30,371 bases of DNA from a virus. The DNA lies in IMG/VR virus record IMGVR_UViG_3300021964_000319, positions 1 through 30,371 of that record, one strand, 5' to 3'. The position numbers were made by a program, and so were the translations under genes. Position 1 is the stretch's first letter, and every line of letters begins with the position of its first letter. Below the pieces are notes generated by a model. That model saw only the letters and a list, made by a program, of their open reading frames with translations. It was not told the DNA's origin and made no database searches. Positions 29,571 to 30,371 of this stretch are shown here, piece after piece.

Positions 29571-29857
29571 TTTATTTTTATTCCTTCATCGTCAAATACT
29601 TGACAGAGTATGTAACTTGTACCAGAACTTAGGCATCCTAATAAAATAGGCGTTACGAAGTTTGGTTCAAATGTAAATAGTGGTGTAAAGGGGGAAATGA
29701 CGCAAAGAAAGAACCCTACCCAAAAGCCCATACACATCGGGCATTGGAAGAGTTCTCCAAGTTTTCCTTTTGCTGGTCTTATTGAATTTAGTATTGAGCC
29801 ATAGACAAGTATTTGGGTGAGCCCATAGGCTACTAAGATGAATGTTAGAAGTTCCAT
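29552..29857 (-). CDS. Small membrane protein with CPMC motif (DUF1360-like)
   Basis: A 101-residue protein with two or three membrane segments: residues 3-20 (LLTFILVAYGLTQILVYG), about 46-62 (GFWVGFFLCVISPFTPL) and about 69-85. Between the first two lies FQCPMCMGFWVG, the CPxC-x-GFW(V/T)G pattern that I know from small phage and bacterial DUF1360-type membrane proteins. Its function is unknown; holin or superinfection roles have no support here. The ATG overlaps the end of the preceding gene by one base, and it overlaps the next gene by 19 bases. Confidence 0.75.
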   Translation of the reverse strand: MELLTFILVAYGLTQILVYGSILNSIRPAKGKLGELFQCPMCMGFWVGFFLCVISPFTPLFTFEPNFVTPILLGCLSSGTSYILCQVFDDEGIKIKWTKQS

Positions 29858-30371
29858 TATATCCTGTAAACAAGTGGCGTAGCAAGAGGGTTCTTTGGTA
29901 CAGTACCCTTTTTCTCTTCTTGTGGAACTTCGCCAAGTTCAGTAGCGTCTTCTTCTGGTGGGTCTAGAAGATACTCTTCGTATTCGTCTTTGTAGTATTC
30001 GTCGTAGTGCTCTGCTTGTTCTTTCTTCAAGAATTCGTCAACGTGATAAACAACGAGTTGTAGCACAGAGCGGTCTTCTGTTGGTTTGCCGTATGTTGCT
30101 TCCAGGGAAGCATAAATGTTTCCACCCTGAACTGTTTCGGGCTTGATGATACCAGCTTTGACAAAGTAGTCCATAAGACGCTTCATAGCGGCGTATGCAT
30201 CATCTGTGTAGTTTCCGTCTTTTGCAAAGCAAAGAAGTTTGTCTTTCTTTGCAATAATAGTAATGTAAGGGTGTGTGAGAAACATAAGTTCGCCGTCAAG
30301 AGTCTTTGTGACAGCCACTTTCTTTTTTAGTGTCTCCATTTCTTTTTGGCGACGAATCTTTATTTTAATTG
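29857..30371 (-). CDS. Unknown protein at window edge, start probably outside
   Basis: The frame runs to the window edge without a stop. The first ATG inside is at 30339 (METLKKKVAVTKTLDGELMF), but there is no ribosome binding site before it and the preceding codons (IKIKIRRQKE) are open, so the start may lie outside. The visible 160+ residues contain a mixed alpha/beta part (HPYITIIAKKDKLLCFAKDG, then YAAMKRLMDYFVKAG), an acidic middle (HYDEYYKDEYEEYLLDPPEE) and a short basic end. Position upstream of the head genes, where T4 has the portal and core genes, suggests a head or packaging-related protein. I do not recognise the family. Confidence 0.62.
   Translation of the reverse strand, partial: IKIKIRRQKEMETLKKKVAVTKTLDGELMFLTHPYITIIAKKDKLLCFAKDGNYTDDAYAAMKRLMDYFVKAGIIKPETVQGGNIYASLEATYGKPTEDRSVLQLVVYHVDEFLKKEQAEHYDEYYKDEYEEYLLDPPEEDATELGEVPQEEKKGTVPKNPLATPLVYRI

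Noticed and set aside
1-30371. tRNA genes, CRISPR arrays, insertion sequences, lysogeny genes
   Set aside because: No cloverleaf-sized gaps, regular repeats, transposase or integrase motifs were found; nearly all sequence is covered by minus-strand genes.

Overview
This window is one continuous stretch of a tailed, contractile-tail bacteriophage genome (myovirus morphology with T4-like virion genes). Every gene I can support lies on the minus strand, so genes are expressed from high to low coordinates. Intergenic space is tiny, stop and start codons often touch or overlap, and I see no tRNA, CRISPR or insertion sequence. The mix of T4-type structural proteins with a small family-A DNA polymerase, an adenosylcobalamin-dependent ribonucleotide reductase and a phage-encoded ribosomal protein bS21 is typical of marine or aquatic phages. 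The host cannot be named from the sequence.

Layout in transcription order. (1) 30371-25745, head module: an edge protein, a small CPxC membrane protein, the gp21-like prohead protease, six small proteins that share a 20-residue N-terminus ending in a gp21-type cleavage motif, bS21, and a very acidic gp22-like scaffold. (2) 25731-13289, capsid, neck and tail: gp23-like major capsid protein with a strong terminator behind it, neck proteins, a gp15-like tail terminator, a large sheath, tube, gp26-like protein with a probable frameshift extension, a small HExxH protein, tape measure and baseplate proteins. (3) 13287-9785: two large baseplate or tail proteins. (4) 9769-891, replication and nucleotide metabolism: Pol A, an unknown protein with a tubulin/FtsZ-like layout, gp32-like SSB, UvsX/RecA, deoxycytidylate-type deaminase, a small unknown, 5'-3' exonuclease, DnaB-like helicase and class II RNR. 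(5) 804-1: a probable virion protein and the start of a small coiled-coil protein.

Regulation looks two-tiered. Replication genes carry near-consensus sigma-70 promoters with exact 17-base spacers (before polA, ssb and the deaminase). Seven other gene starts, mostly virion genes, are preceded 7-33 bases upstream by a repeated element reading CTATTTA(T/C/G), a probable late promoter. Hairpin terminators sit behind the capsid gene, the gp26-like extension, ssb, the reductase and the 188-residue protein.

The most interesting items are the six putative capsid-targeted cargo or core proteins beside their protease, the bS21 gene inside the capsid operon, the probable +1/-2 frameshift before the tape measure, the repeated late-type motif, the stripped-down DNA polymerase that may be translated from a leaderless message, and its tubulin-like partner. 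All functional calls come from reading motifs and gene order; no database search was run.
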